Of a stretch of 64,000 nt of DNA, positions 12,427-22,478 are shown one piece after another. How positions within the stretch are numbered: the stretch's first letter is position 1; every line of letters starts with the position of its first letter. The translations under genes and the position numbers were made by a program. The notes under the pieces are model-generated. The model had not been told where the DNA came from, did not search any database, and was given only the letters and a program-made list of their open reading frames with translations. The stretch lies in the NCBI GenBank assembly GCA_025174535.1, contig JALBUN010000023.1:62001-126000 (forward strand). Reading direction: 5' to 3'. The stretch comes from Cantharellus purpuraceus. Its lineage: Eukaryota; Basidiomycota; Agaricomycetes; Cantharellales; Hydnaceae.

Positions 12427-13426
12427 GGATCAATAGGAAAATCATGGGTATATTTAAGGACGCGCAGACTCATTAGATCGAGGGGGTGTGTTGGAATCAA
12501 TCATGTTTTCGTCTTTTCCCTCAGTTGTCTATCAAACAACTGAGATCGACGTAGTACGGATGGCACTTGATGGCAGATTGATCTTCAGTGTGTTGGTCAC
12601 GCCGAACTCTTGGCTCAACATTCCTAAGCCTGCTGTTGACGTGCTCATGGGAACAAAACAGCTTTGTCCTGGGGCACTGAACAAGAACGACGCCTTCCAA
12701 GAAGGGCTCATTACTAAAGTTTGTATATCAAAGGAAAGATTGATAGTGGAACGTACGCTTCATTCGAAGTCAGACCTTCTTTATTATCATTCATTGGTGC
12801 CCTAATTGGATACACTGCAAAAACAACCGAGCATGTTCAGAGTCATATACAGACATGATATGCATTGGAAAAGACCGAAGAGATCTGACATTTCACGCGC
12901 ATTACAAGTACATCGATATTTACTGTAACATCATTTTAGGGTGTCGAGATTGAGAAACCACTATATTCATAATATTGCAGATTCTAAAGTCTAGAAAGTA
13001 ATTTTGATTGTTTGCCCTGATTCTCATGCAATTTGAAATAATACTTTTCGGCATGATGTGGCGGCAGAATGTTTTGTTAATCGCCTCTTGGCTACCTGCC
13101 TAATCTTGGGCCATCATGCGAAATGACATGCATGAGGCAGCGCACTGTTGCACGTTGCACTATCAGCATGAGATGAGTTATGACATATCAAGATATAATT
13201 ATGGTATGATGCGACTTCTGACTCTTCCAGAGATGATCACGACAACAACACCAGGTGTGAAGATGCTACACATAGACAATCAGTTGGTGTGGACCATCAT
13301 TCTCCAATAGTTTGCTATCAGGGTGCCATCAGGGTCATGATCAACGCTTACCGCTTACCACTTTAAGGTCATGCGTTGGTTCGTGATGTTAATATATAGA
13401 CACGAGCTCAGGCGTTCTGCCAGTGA

Positions 13427-13434
13427 TATAAAGG
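13427..13434 (+). promoter_or_regulatory. TATA box of SSP1
   Basis: The sequence tataaagg lies 125 bp upstream of the SSP1 start. The same motif is conserved upstream of the paralogue SSP2 (reverse strand, near 51821-51828), which supports its role. Confidence 0.55.
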
Positions 13435-13558
13435 CGCCACTATCTGCAGGACAAGCTCCCCATTCTCACCGAGCTTGACGTTCGCCGTTCCCATTGTTTC
13501 GTTCATCACTCTTTCAACTTCAACACTCGTAACCTTCACTCTGATCTACCCTCTCAAA

Positions 13559-14034
13559 ATGCAATTCTCCTTAGTTGCCCTTTTCGTTGCTATCACTGGT
13601 GTAGCGATGGCTAGTCCCATCCCTCTCCACAACGTTCGTTCGTGCGACGTTACCAGTATGTTTTCCCTCTGTTCTTTGCTCTTATGTTGTATTTAACGGC
13701 TCGGACATATGTTCAGAGTGTGCGATTGCTCTTGGCCCCGCTGCTGTCGGGTGCATATCATCTGTAGCTGAGGTTGGAGCCAGTAAGGATCTTCTCCAAG
13801 TATTATCCCCCGTCGCTTGGCTAATTGATATATTCTAGACCCTATTGCCGACGCAAGTTGCGTGGCGGGTGTTCTGAACAGTGTCGTCAACGCGGTACGT
13901 CATTCTTCGATGTCTCCCAAACAACATGGTCCTGAAATGAATATCAGCCGGATGCATGCGCAGGGTGCGGGACTGAGGCGAGCAACCTCATCAACGATGC
14001 GGAGAGCGCTGTCAGTGGTGCTTTTGGGAATTGA
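13559..14034 (+). CDS. small cysteine-rich secreted protein SSP1
   Basis: The gene has four exons and encodes about 102 residues. It starts with a signal peptide (MQFSLVALFVAITGVAMAS). The mature part carries cysteines in RSCDVT, KCAIALGP, VGCISS, ASCVAG and ACAGCG. It resembles the abundant small secreted proteins of Agaricomycetes, some of which are annotated as fungal calcium-binding-like; that link is unverified and the function is unknown. Introns follow DVT, after GAN (phase split) and after SVVNA, all GT-AG. Compared with SSP2, the C terminus stops early: a small indel replaces the GDVSSAVGSIF ending with a stop just after AFGN. The frame is otherwise intact, so it may still be expressed. 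Confidence 0.75.
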
Positions 14035-15131
14035 ACGTTTCATCCGCCATTGGAGGCATTTTTTTTCTTTTGAAGCCCTGGTCATTGCGTGTTGAAAATG
14101 ACAGGAGGGAGTAATTTGTAGTGTTGTTGTATTGAAAGTTATTTCATTGTCTGGTATGGTTGTGTATGTCCCGACTTTCACGTGGAGTTCTTTGGTCTGT
14201 GAGGGGCCTGTGAAGTAGGTAAGGCAGATCGGGTGGTGAGCCATCTGACAGTTGTTAACAATGCGAATGGTCAGCTATCTGCCTCACAATGACCAGTGTG
14301 TTCCCCAGTTTGAATTGACATGTTATGTCGGTTCATGGTCCTATATCTATATACGCATCACTATAGCAGGTTGCAACCCATAACACATCGTTCAATGGAC
14401 ACTCTTGTCATCGCCCTGGCAGCATTTGTCCAAACCGCGAGACGAGCTCGATTGGGCGCACCTAGAACAAATATAACGTGGATGTGCATTTGTGATCTGT
14501 CTGCCTCACGGGTCAAGACATAAACTATAAGTATGGCGTATTCATTAAGCGACCACTGATTGAACACCGGATCTTTTCATGAAAGCCATATTTTGTCACA
14601 TCACTAACCTCTGCTGACTCCCTCTAGACCGATATCGGATGATCGAACTCGTAGTGCACTTGTACTGTCATTGCCTGGGATACGTACTCCCGACGGTGCA
14701 AGACACATGCTCCCAGTCTTTGCGCATATCTTCTGGTACTTTACGCAGTGCTGTTCAGAAGATAAAAAGTCACGTTCGTATAATAGTCGAACCTACACGA
14801 TGAAAGTATTCTTCGCATATGAATTTGACAACTACCAGCCATCACCGATGCCTGTAAGGACTGTGGAACGGGGAGCATCCAGGACCGAGCTAGATGCTAG
14901 GACCACGTACGTGCCACTCGTCTGCGCTAACTGTGGGTCGCATAGCGCAGACATCCAAATGGATTTTCACCTGTCATTTAATTTCGAGCATGGAACAGAC
15001 CAATCTATTCGGCAATGTCAATATCAAAATCGCATATGATGATTGACCATTCCGGCGAACATTATATGCAATCAAATTCGTCGAGACAACATATTCAATG
15101 TCTGTATCACGAAAAGGGAGACGAGATATCC
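14035..15131. other. duplicated intergenic sequence
   Basis: This is part of the inverted duplication and matches about 50.1-51.2 kb on the opposite strand. ORFs here are short, and I see no gene or RNA. Confidence 0.5.
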
Positions 15132-15886
15132 CTAGCTCGAGATCGGCTTGATTGTAATGGGCATCTCGGTGCGACGTGACTTTGAATTCTTAACCCTAAA
15201 GAAACGAAATGCGAAGTAAGAATTGACGAATAGTTAAGAACCCAAGATTCACTCACATAGGTGTCATAAGACTTGTAGCACAACGGACGATCTCGATGTT
15301 GCCAGGAGGAGGCGAGAACTCGAGGCTCTCGAGTAATTTAATTCAATGAGGAAGGCTTGTATTTCGATTATGATGTGACCGTTTAGAATAGGAAGAACCA
15401 GTCAGTGCAGAAACAAAGTGGTTGATGATGTGAAACATCTGCGCCTGTGGTTTGCATGCGCATATGTGGGATTTACCCACATTAGTGACCGACACGGTGT
15501 ATCATACCCAACAGTGCCGTTGTTTCAGGCGTTGTCACACCTATGCTTTACATAATATTGTTTTCACCACTCAGATGTATATAACATGTCTGCAGCTGGT
15601 CACTTATCCTCAGTTGTATCCACAATATACAGACTGAGGTGAGAGTCATTAGTTCATGCTTTCTTCAGTCCATACTTATATTTGTATCTTGTAAATTATC
15701 TTGTTCAGATTACAATATGGTGGCCTATGCAAACCTCCAGCTAATATAAAGTTGGTGGTGTTAGAGTTGAATGGGCTATACAGTGATGTAGACACGTCCA
15801 ATACAACTATGCAAGCCACTCCTGAATCTTGCTCTGTAAATTAGGTCAGGATTAGCATTAAGACATCCAAACAATAACTCTCTCAT
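15132..15886 (-). pseudogene. cytochrome P450 3' exons (partial copy)
   Basis: The minus strand matches the last exons of the intact P450 at 47499-50079. It includes the heme-binding loop region near 15800, the LIELLESLEF-like helix near 15330 and the C-terminal end with its stop at 15132-15134. An insertion at about 15431-15716 interrupts the intron/exon region. Upstream P450 sequence ends at 15886 where a solo LTR begins. The next P450 exon appears in opposite orientation at 27927-28045. Without the rest of the gene this copy is non-functional. Confidence 0.85.
15431..15716 (+). mobile_element. about 285-bp insertion in the P450 copy
   Basis: The sequence is absent from the corresponding place in the intact P450 (near 49790). 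It begins TGTGAAACAT and has TTCAGATTACA close to its right end, so it has TG...CA-like termini, but I cannot see a clean target duplication. It may be a solo LTR or another small element. Confidence 0.35.
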
Positions 15887-15923
15887 TGTTATGCACTAGG
15901 TCCGATTGGGGGTCGGAGATTGG
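15887..15923 (+). mobile_element. truncated left end of solo-LTR family S
   Basis: The 37 bp beginning TGTTATGCACTAGG match the left end of the three longer copies at 16972, 22967 and 28046 (reverse). The 5 bp before it are CTCAT. It is cut by the Copia-1 LTR that starts at 15924. Confidence 0.8.
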
Positions 15924-16188
15924 TGTTGGGAATATGGCCATTATGTAAGCCTGTACGATGGTCCGTGCACTCAGCGCCTGCCATCTGGCAGGATATATAA
16001 ACGCGTAGAAGTTTTCACTCCACCTCAGTGAAGGAATATCACTGAGGTGGTATGTAGTTGTTTCACTTATGATAGATTAGTATTAACGTACACTAGTTAT
16101 CACACTAGGTAATTAGTTTGATGTATACTTAGTGAAGGAATATCACTGAGGTGTTATCACACTAGTCCATCATGCATTGGTTGCTACA
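15924..16188 (+). repeat. Copia-1 5' LTR with hairpin
   Basis: The LTR is 265 bp with TG...CA ends. It has a TATA box at about 15994. A hairpin with perfect 11-bp arms follows (16021-16031 and 16039-16049, loop of 7). The loop plus right arm of that hairpin is repeated at 16131-16153. Confidence 0.8.
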
Positions 16189-16200
16189 GGTTATGGGCCC
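16189..16200 (+). other. Copia-1 primer-binding site (half-tRNA iMet type)
   Basis: GGTTATGGGCCC abuts the LTR end. It resembles the sequence used by Drosophila copia, which is primed by an initiator-Met tRNA cut in the anticodon loop. The gag ATG lies inside it. Confidence 0.65.
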
Positions 16201-17608
16201 CACCGAACCAACTCAGCTGAACTCTACCAAGTCCTTCACTGTACCCAAACTAGCCCTGGATGGGGTAACCTGGAAAAGCCAAACGCTTGCCATTCTGGCT
16301 TCTAGTCGCAGTGTAATGCAACACATACAGGGGACAGCCAGGGTCCTGGCCCCCCTCCCTGAGAACATCGCCATGCTCGTCCTGATGGCTGAATAGGGAG
16401 GAGAAGCTCAAGAAGCTTGAGTGGCAATGGGATGACTATAACCAGCAAGAAGCGGTAATCAAAGCCCAGATATTCACCACGATCCCAGAGAGCCTCCTGA
16501 TCAAAGTTCAGAAGCTTGCGACAGCAAAGAAGATATGGGATGCAGTATGCACAAAGCACAAAGCAAAAGCAATAGCTGTCAAGGTGGACATCTGATGCTG
16601 TATGTATGAAATCAAGTGCGAGGATGACGCAAATGTCTGGACACATCTTGAAAACCTAATGAAGACTCAGGAACAACTCACCAGCATGGGTGATGGGCTC
16701 ATCGACACTGAGCTAGTCACCCTCATTCTCAGATCACTCCTGAAGTCCTACTGCCCCCTCATAAACGCCATATCCATGTCTGCTAGGCATGCAAACATTG
16801 AGCTCCAACCCACTGTCATAGTTGAGTCACTACTTGATGAATTTGACTGACTCTCCATTGAGGAACGACAACTCAAATCAACGGAGAATGCACTCACAGC
16901 CAAAGGGAAAGGATGCAACTGAGGGAATGGTGCGAACCAAGGATCCAATGGCTCAAAGTCAGATGTGGAATTGTTACGCACTAGGTCCGATTGGGGGTCG
17001 GAGATTGGGTTGGAGGTTGGGTCGGAGTTGGAGCATGTTGTGGGGGTTGGAACGGACTTGGCTTCAGCTTATGTGCTGCGCCCTCACTAATACCGGTGTC
17101 CGAGATTTTGGAGGCAGAGTATGACTTAGAGAGTTAGGACTTAGGAACTAGGCGTGATTCAATAATTACTCTGGTGATGGGTCTCTGAGGCCAACGGCCT
17201 TACATGAGTATGTCTGAGTCCGATGGGGACAGATGTCCGGGTTCCTATGGTGATGCTGATGCATCAATCAGAACCGGAGACGGATGGGCAGAATTGGCAG
17301 TGACAATTGGACAGGTAGATGGAGATGTGGTGGTTTCCAAATGGAGTATAGATTTCATATGCGCAGGGATCTGAGTGGATTGGACGGGGATCTGGTCGTT
17401 AATGAATATAGTCATAACAGGAATGCTGGAACTGCAGCAAGAAAGGGCACGTCAGATCAGAGTGCAGGTCCAAGAAGAAAAAGGGCAAGGCTATGGATGG
17501 CAAGAAAAGTGAATCATCCAATGTGGTGGCCAGTGATGATGACCATGCATTTACTATGACATTTGCTGGAGAAGAGCTATCATGCCCAAACGTGAGACTC
17601 ACAGGACA
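16192..17608 (+). pseudogene. Copia-1 gag (degenerate)
   Basis: The frame begins MGPTEPTQLNS at the start codon inside the primer-binding site. It continues through blocks shared with Copia-2 gag (IWDAVCTKHKAKAIAV, EDANVWTHLENLM, SYCPLINAISMSARHA, LLDEFD) and ends with a CCHC zinc knuckle region that is split by the inserted solo LTR. In-frame stops occur after VKVDI, after LLDEFD and after KGKGCN, all TGA. Insertions and deletions also shift the frame near 16400. The nucleocapsid region is followed by a Lys-rich linker. Confidence 0.8.
16972..17419 (+). mobile_element. solo LTR, family S, copy A
   Basis: The copy is 448 bp, begins TGTTACGCACTAGG, ends ATAGTCATAACA, and is flanked by the 5-bp target duplication GGAAT (16967-16971 and 17420-17424). 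It is inserted in the Copia-1 zinc-knuckle codons. Relative to copies B and C it lacks an internal stretch of roughly 59 bp that includes a small hairpin. Confidence 0.9.
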
Positions 17609-19635
17609 GGGATTTGACGTGTATGACTCGGGTGCATCCAGGCACATGTCACCTGACAAACAGCGATTCACGCAATTCACTGAGATCAAACCACAGCCTG
17701 TCAAAGCAGCCAATAAGACCGTATTCAATGCTGTTGGTGTGGGATCCCTACGAGTCACGATACCGAATGGAAACCAGTCTACAGAGGTCATGCTCAAAGA
17801 TGTACTGTACTGCCCTGACTTAGCATTCACCCTGATATCCCTCGCACGATGCAATCTCGCAGGCTACTTGGCAATGCTGAAGGACAAGAAGTGCTGCATC
17901 TGAGATATGTGTGGAATAACTATAGGACTGATCCCACTTGTCAACAGACTGTACCAAGTAGATCACCAAGGCCACTTACCAAGTACTGCAAGTGCCACCA
18001 GCAAACCAATATCATTGGATGAACTGCACTGTTGCATGGGTCACATATCCCCACAGGTTGTGAAACAGTTGATATGGGATAAGATTGTCACCAGAATAGA
18101 CCTGGACATGTCAAGTGAACCTTCTTTTTGCAATGCCTGTGTGAAGGCAAAGTCAACTAGGAAACCTATACCAAAAGGCATATCAATGACCACTCCAGCA
18201 AACTTGGTGACAAGGTCCACTCAGACGTATGGGGACCAGCAAAACCCAGAAGCTATAACCAAAAGGAGTACTTTGTCAGCTTTACAGATGACCATACACG
18301 GTGGACACACCTAAATACCATAGAGAAGAAGAGCAAGACACTGAAATGCTACACTGAATATGAGGCCTGGATGGAAACACAGCATGGGGTCAGGATTAAA
18401 CGGCTACAAAGTGACTGAGGAGGAGAGTACTTATCTAGTGAGTTCATGGCACACCTGAAGTCAAAGGGAATGGTGAGGAGCCTTACCATACACAACACCC
18501 CCAAAGAGAATGGTGTGGCAGAGAGATTGAACCGTACCCTCCTGGAGCATGCACGCACCATGTTGATGGCCACCAACCTACCAAAGACCCTATGGCCGGA
18601 GACAATCCACCATGCAGTCTGGCTCAAGAACTGCACCACTACACATGCATTAAATGGGAAGACTCCATTTGAGATGGTATACAAACACATACCTGCCAGA
18701 ATGGGGCGCACAAGTCCATGTGCTCTGCTCAGACCAAGGGAAGCTGAAGAAGGATGCTGGATGGGTTATAGTGGTGAGAGCAAAGGGCACTGAATTTACT
18801 TACCTGCATTGCACCAAATAAGTGTTGAGCATAACGTAACCTTCAACAGCACCAGGATGATTGTGCCCACTAGCCCAGGAGAGGAACCCATCAGCAAGGC
18901 CACTGCTGGACAAGAACATGCACCAGAAGTGCCAAATAGGAACAGCAAGGGCCAGCCAATCCCTGTCACTGACACTCTACCTGAAACCCCAGTCTCAATG
19001 TCCAATCCAAAAGTGGCTGAAGACAGGAGGTCACTTACTGACCTGCTTCAGGGATTTGAGAATCCAGAGTCCATACCAGAACAAGGATGTGGGCAGTGAG
19101 TACGCAAGCCCAGCGCATACATCCATGACATCATGGAGGGGCAAGGAACAGCCCTTGGGCAGACGAAAGATTCCATGCTCCCATGAGGCATGCCAGCACC
19201 AAGGGAGGACCCACCCACTGCTGCTATAGCACACATCAGTCATGCGGAAGATGAGGCAGAGATTGAGGGGGAGTTTGACCCACCATTTGAGGTAGCAATG
19301 GCAGCGATGGTGGCATGCACCATCACAGATGACCCATAGGACATCAATGACGCATGATCCTGAGACGACTGGCCTGAATGGGACAAATCAATTAGAAACG
19401 AGCTTGATCAGCATCAACACATGCACACCTGGGAACTAGTTGAATCCCCCAAAGGTGCCAACATTGTTGGCAGTAGGATGGTCCTAAAGTACAAGCAGGA
19501 TGTGGAGGGAGATATAGCAAGCTGAAAGAGCAGGTTTGTTGCACAAGGGTTCTCACAGGCAGAAGGCATTGATTACCATGAGACATTCTCCCCAATGGCA
19601 AAGCTGACCACAATATGCATCGTCTGCACCATAGC
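17609..19635 (+). pseudogene. Copia-1 pol: protease, integrase and start of reverse transcriptase (degenerate)
   Basis: The aspartic protease motif VYDSGASRHMS lies near 17620. It is followed by the GAG-pre-integrase region (LHCCMGHISPQVVKQL) with the downstream Cys pair (FCNACVKAK), then an integrase core with SDVWGP, a second catalytic Asp followed by a TGA stop in place of the usual Arg (near 18415), and ENGVAERLNRTLLEHAR carrying the Glu. The proline-rich spacer (18800-19350) leads into the first reverse transcriptase residues (KLTTICIVCTIA), where Gypsy-1 is inserted. Several frameshifts separate these blocks, so no polyprotein can be made. Confidence 0.85.
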
Positions 19636-20035
19636 TGTCAGGGTTCAAATGAGTCATATTCTATTTTTAGTATTTTCTCTTGACGCCCCTATCAGCACAG
19701 CCTGTCAGGGTGCATCTCCTCTATTTCATTGCCCCTATCACTTCCCCTATCCTTCCTCCCTATTATTCCCCTATCTTGGTTCTCCTATCTGTCTCCATCA
19801 TTTAGTATAAAGACTCACCTTGGTGCAGTGTGATCCCCTCAGCTTGATCTCTGATAATATCCGCTGTACCAGGTAAGTCCCATGTATTTATCAGAAACAG
19901 CTGTATAGACTGAGGATATCCGCTGTACCAGCTGGCATTATCGCTTATTGGCTCTCATCTATTGAGTATCTTGTTGTTGTGGCCTCGTCATCAGCGTCGC
20001 CCTCACAGAAGATCAAGCTCATAAGGCGACCCCAC
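19636..20035 (+). repeat. Gypsy-1 5' LTR (right end approximate)
   Basis: This region has a C/T-rich left part, a TATA-like tataaag near 19806, and a direct repeat of atatccgctgtaccag (about 19857 and 19918), the first copy followed by GTAAGT. The right end before gag is not precisely defined. Confidence 0.6.
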
Positions 20036-20075
20036 ACCTCATAACACTTTCCCTATTAACTACTTCACTGATACC

Positions 20076-21780
20076 ATGACCGATCAGCTCCCTGAAGCCT
20101 ATTGGGACACTCTAGGTGAAAGTGGTGGCTTTCTGCGAGCGTTGTTCAACACCCAGGCGCAGCAGCTCCAGCAGCTGCAACTCCAGAACCAGCACCTCCA
20201 GAGCCAGTTTGCCAATGTCCAGAATAACCTAGCAGATGCTGCCACTGCTGCCGCCATTGCTGCAGCACAGACCATCTCTCAGACCACCTCATTTCCCACA
20301 CCTCCTCCTGCATCGTCATCCATTCGCCCAATAAGGGCAGCTGAACCAGCCAAATTCAGTGGAGATCGTGCAGAGATGGAAGGCTTCATTCCCTCTATCA
20401 GGCTTGCCATTGCAGTCCAGCCTACATCTTTCCCAGATGAGCGGACCAAGATCCTCTATGCCCTCTCTTTTATGACGGGAGGTTCTGCTGAAGTATGGGC
20501 GCACAATGAGACACAGGCAGTCATTGACAGGACCTCACCGCTCTCCACCTTGGAGGAATTCATTAAGCAGGTGGAGAATGCTTTTGGGGACCCTGACCAC
20601 TCTCGAACAGCACGAACAAAGTTACACAATCTTAGGATGACACCTGGCATGTCAGTGGATGAATACATGGCACAGTTTGAGATACTAGCAGGAAGGACTG
20701 GGTTTAATGATGCAGCACTGGAAGATGCCTATGCCCGAGGGCTCCCTGCAATGATTATTGACAAGATCCATGCACGGCCGTCCCTCCCATCTGATCTCAA
20801 GGCATGGAAGGAAGCAGCCTGTCAAATTGACCGCAACCACCGTCGTCTTCTAGAAGTGAGACATGCTCAGACTTCCCTCACTCCTGCTTGCTCTACCCCA
20901 TCCCACCCTCACAGCACTCCAGTCATCTCTGTACCAACTACCTTGGCAATCTCTAATGGTGCTGCACCTATGACGCTTATTCAGAAATACAACAAATACA
21001 TATATACAACCTATTTTCCTCAAATTTTACACAATACACTTAGATTAAAACTTATTTTCATATTTCAATGTGATTCTCAAATTTTACACAATATACTAGA
21101 TTAAAACATATTGTGATATTTTGGCATAATTCTCAAAAATAACTGTTTTTTCCCCATTTAGTGGTGGCAACTCTCTTGAGGGAACATCCAAATACCATTG
21201 ATTCTTTCTTATACAATACTTGTAACATAATTTGAACTATCTTTAATCCCCACCTGGTATTTGTATATCTAAATACCCTATATAATACCAATTATATTCA
21301 TATATACATTCCTATTATATCCATGTAAATAATTATGTTCATCTCAACCAAATATCTTATCTTTTAAAGTTTATTAAAATATAGAATATATGTTTATATT
21401 TATGAAAATTTCACACATCCGAAATCTTTTAAGATATCCAAATTGTAACTCCCTGGCTTTATGTATCATTGAAATCCTGATGTATATCTCCTATACATCA
21501 GAATATTGTATACTGACATGATTCTGAACAAGCGTCTATGGATATTGACTCCAACCGCCATCGCATTGAGACTCGGACGTGCTATAACTGTGGAAAGCGT
21601 GGCCATATATCCCCAGCATGCCCTGAACCACACAAGGAACATATCTGAGCTGATCTCACACAAACAGCAATTGCCGGCATGATATCAGAGTCAGTAGCAG
21701 CTGCACTGAAGGCCAAGGAAGAAGCACAGAAGGCAGTAATTCCAAAGCAAGAGGAGAAGCAGGATTTTCAGGCCAGTCAG
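20076..21780 (+). pseudogene. Gypsy-1 gag, split by an AT-rich insertion
   Basis: The gag reads from MTDQLPEAYWDTLGESGG through a Gln/Leu-rich coiled coil, a capsid-like domain (FSGDRAEMEGFIPSIRLAI, FIKQVENAFGDPD, MSVDEYMAQFEILAG) and a basic linker. It should continue into the CCHC zinc knuckle CYNCGKRGHISPAC near 21576. The foreign 542-bp insertion at 20987-21528 separates the two parts and adds a stop at 21102. A TGA stop after the zinc knuckle (HI-stop-ADLTQ) fits loss of a CGA arginine codon. Confidence 0.85.
20987..21528. mobile_element. AT-rich insertion in Gypsy-1 gag
   Basis: This 542-bp block (including one flanking repeat) is far more AT-rich than its surroundings and is bounded by ATTCAGAA (20979-20986) and ATTCTGAA (21521-21528), a 7/8 match suggesting an 8-bp target duplication. 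A repeated motif, ctcaaattttacacaata, occurs twice at its left side. Near the right end lies a hairpin with 10-bp arms (ctgatgtata/tatacatcag) around 5 nt. I see no terminal inverted repeats and no ORF, so its class is unknown. Confidence 0.6.
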
Positions 21781-21998
21781 CAGTGAAGAGCATGCCCTGC
21801 CTGACAAACTGGTTTTCAGTTCTTGAATCATGTACTGTAGGGCTCACAAGGGATATGTTACACGCACACTCCCTTGTCCATCAGACTGAAACCAAAACAG
21901 CCATGCCTGAAAACCCTTCTCGACTTCCAGCTAAACATGATGACCCTCCTTGTCTCTACCTTCAATCTGCAGACATCCGTTGATGTACAAGAATTCCC

Positions 21999-22430
21999 AT
22001 GAAAATCCACTCGGTAGACACTGGATACCCTCTAGCAGTGGATGCACTCCTCGATAGTGGTGCTACAGGAATGTTCATTGATGCAGAATATGTCAAAGCA
22101 GAGAAACTTCGAACACGCCCTCTACCACGTGCCATACCTGTTTATAACATTGATGGGACCCCAAATGAAGCAGGTTCAATCAGGGAAGAAGTCGGTCTCA
22201 TCTACACATATGGGACCCATACCGAATGTGCCACATTTTCAGTCACAAGCCTGGGAACCTTTGGCATAATTGTTGGGCACACCTGGCTCGTGAAGCACAA
22301 CCCAGAGGTAGACTGGCATACAGGAAAGGTACAGATGACTCGCTGCCCTGATTCATGTGGAGAAGTACCAGAACACAAAGAGCATTCGCTTGGTACAACT
22401 CCTTCAAATGGCAAGAACTCACACAGGTAA
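21999..22430 (+). pseudogene. Gypsy-1 protease domain
   Basis: An open frame contains the retropepsin motif LLDSGATGMFID near residue 17 and the supporting motif FGIIVGHTWLVKHNP. This is the separate-looking protease block of the Ty3/gypsy polyprotein. It is intact as a segment but cut off from gag upstream and from reverse transcriptase downstream by stops or frame changes. Confidence 0.8.
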
Positions 22431-22478
22431 CCCCAATACAAGGGAGACTGAACATTTGTTATCTTTGTAGAAGAAGAC

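Larger units (their letters stand above)
12563..15886. repeat. left arm of a long-range inverted duplication (partner 49640-53370)
   Basis: Read on the opposite strand, this block matches 49640-53370 in order: the segment with WLNIPKPA-type coding at 12563-12800, a 12840-13080 stretch, the SSP promoter and gene, intergenic sequence to about 15050, and P450 3' exons at 15132-15886. The arms differ by substitutions and by insertions: about 620 bp only in the right copy near 52480-53100, and about 285 bp only in the left copy at about 15431-15716. The breakpoint at 15886 coincides with a solo-LTR fragment. Confidence 0.85.
15924..19635 (+). mobile_element. Copia-1, Ty1/copia retrotransposon, decayed and interrupted
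   Basis: The element starts with an LTR (15924-16188) that runs TGTTGGG...CTACA, contains a TATATAAA box and is followed directly by a primer-binding site. Gag and pol follow on the plus strand with many stops and indels. A solo LTR of family S sits in gag (16972-17419), and Gypsy-1 interrupts the start of the reverse transcriptase at 19636. No 3' LTR is visible, and the rest of pol is missing from this window. Confidence 0.85.

Noticed and set aside
20987..21528. Helitron.
   Set aside because: There is a near-terminal hairpin, but the ends are not TC...CTRR, and the flanks look like a target duplication, which Helitrons do not make.
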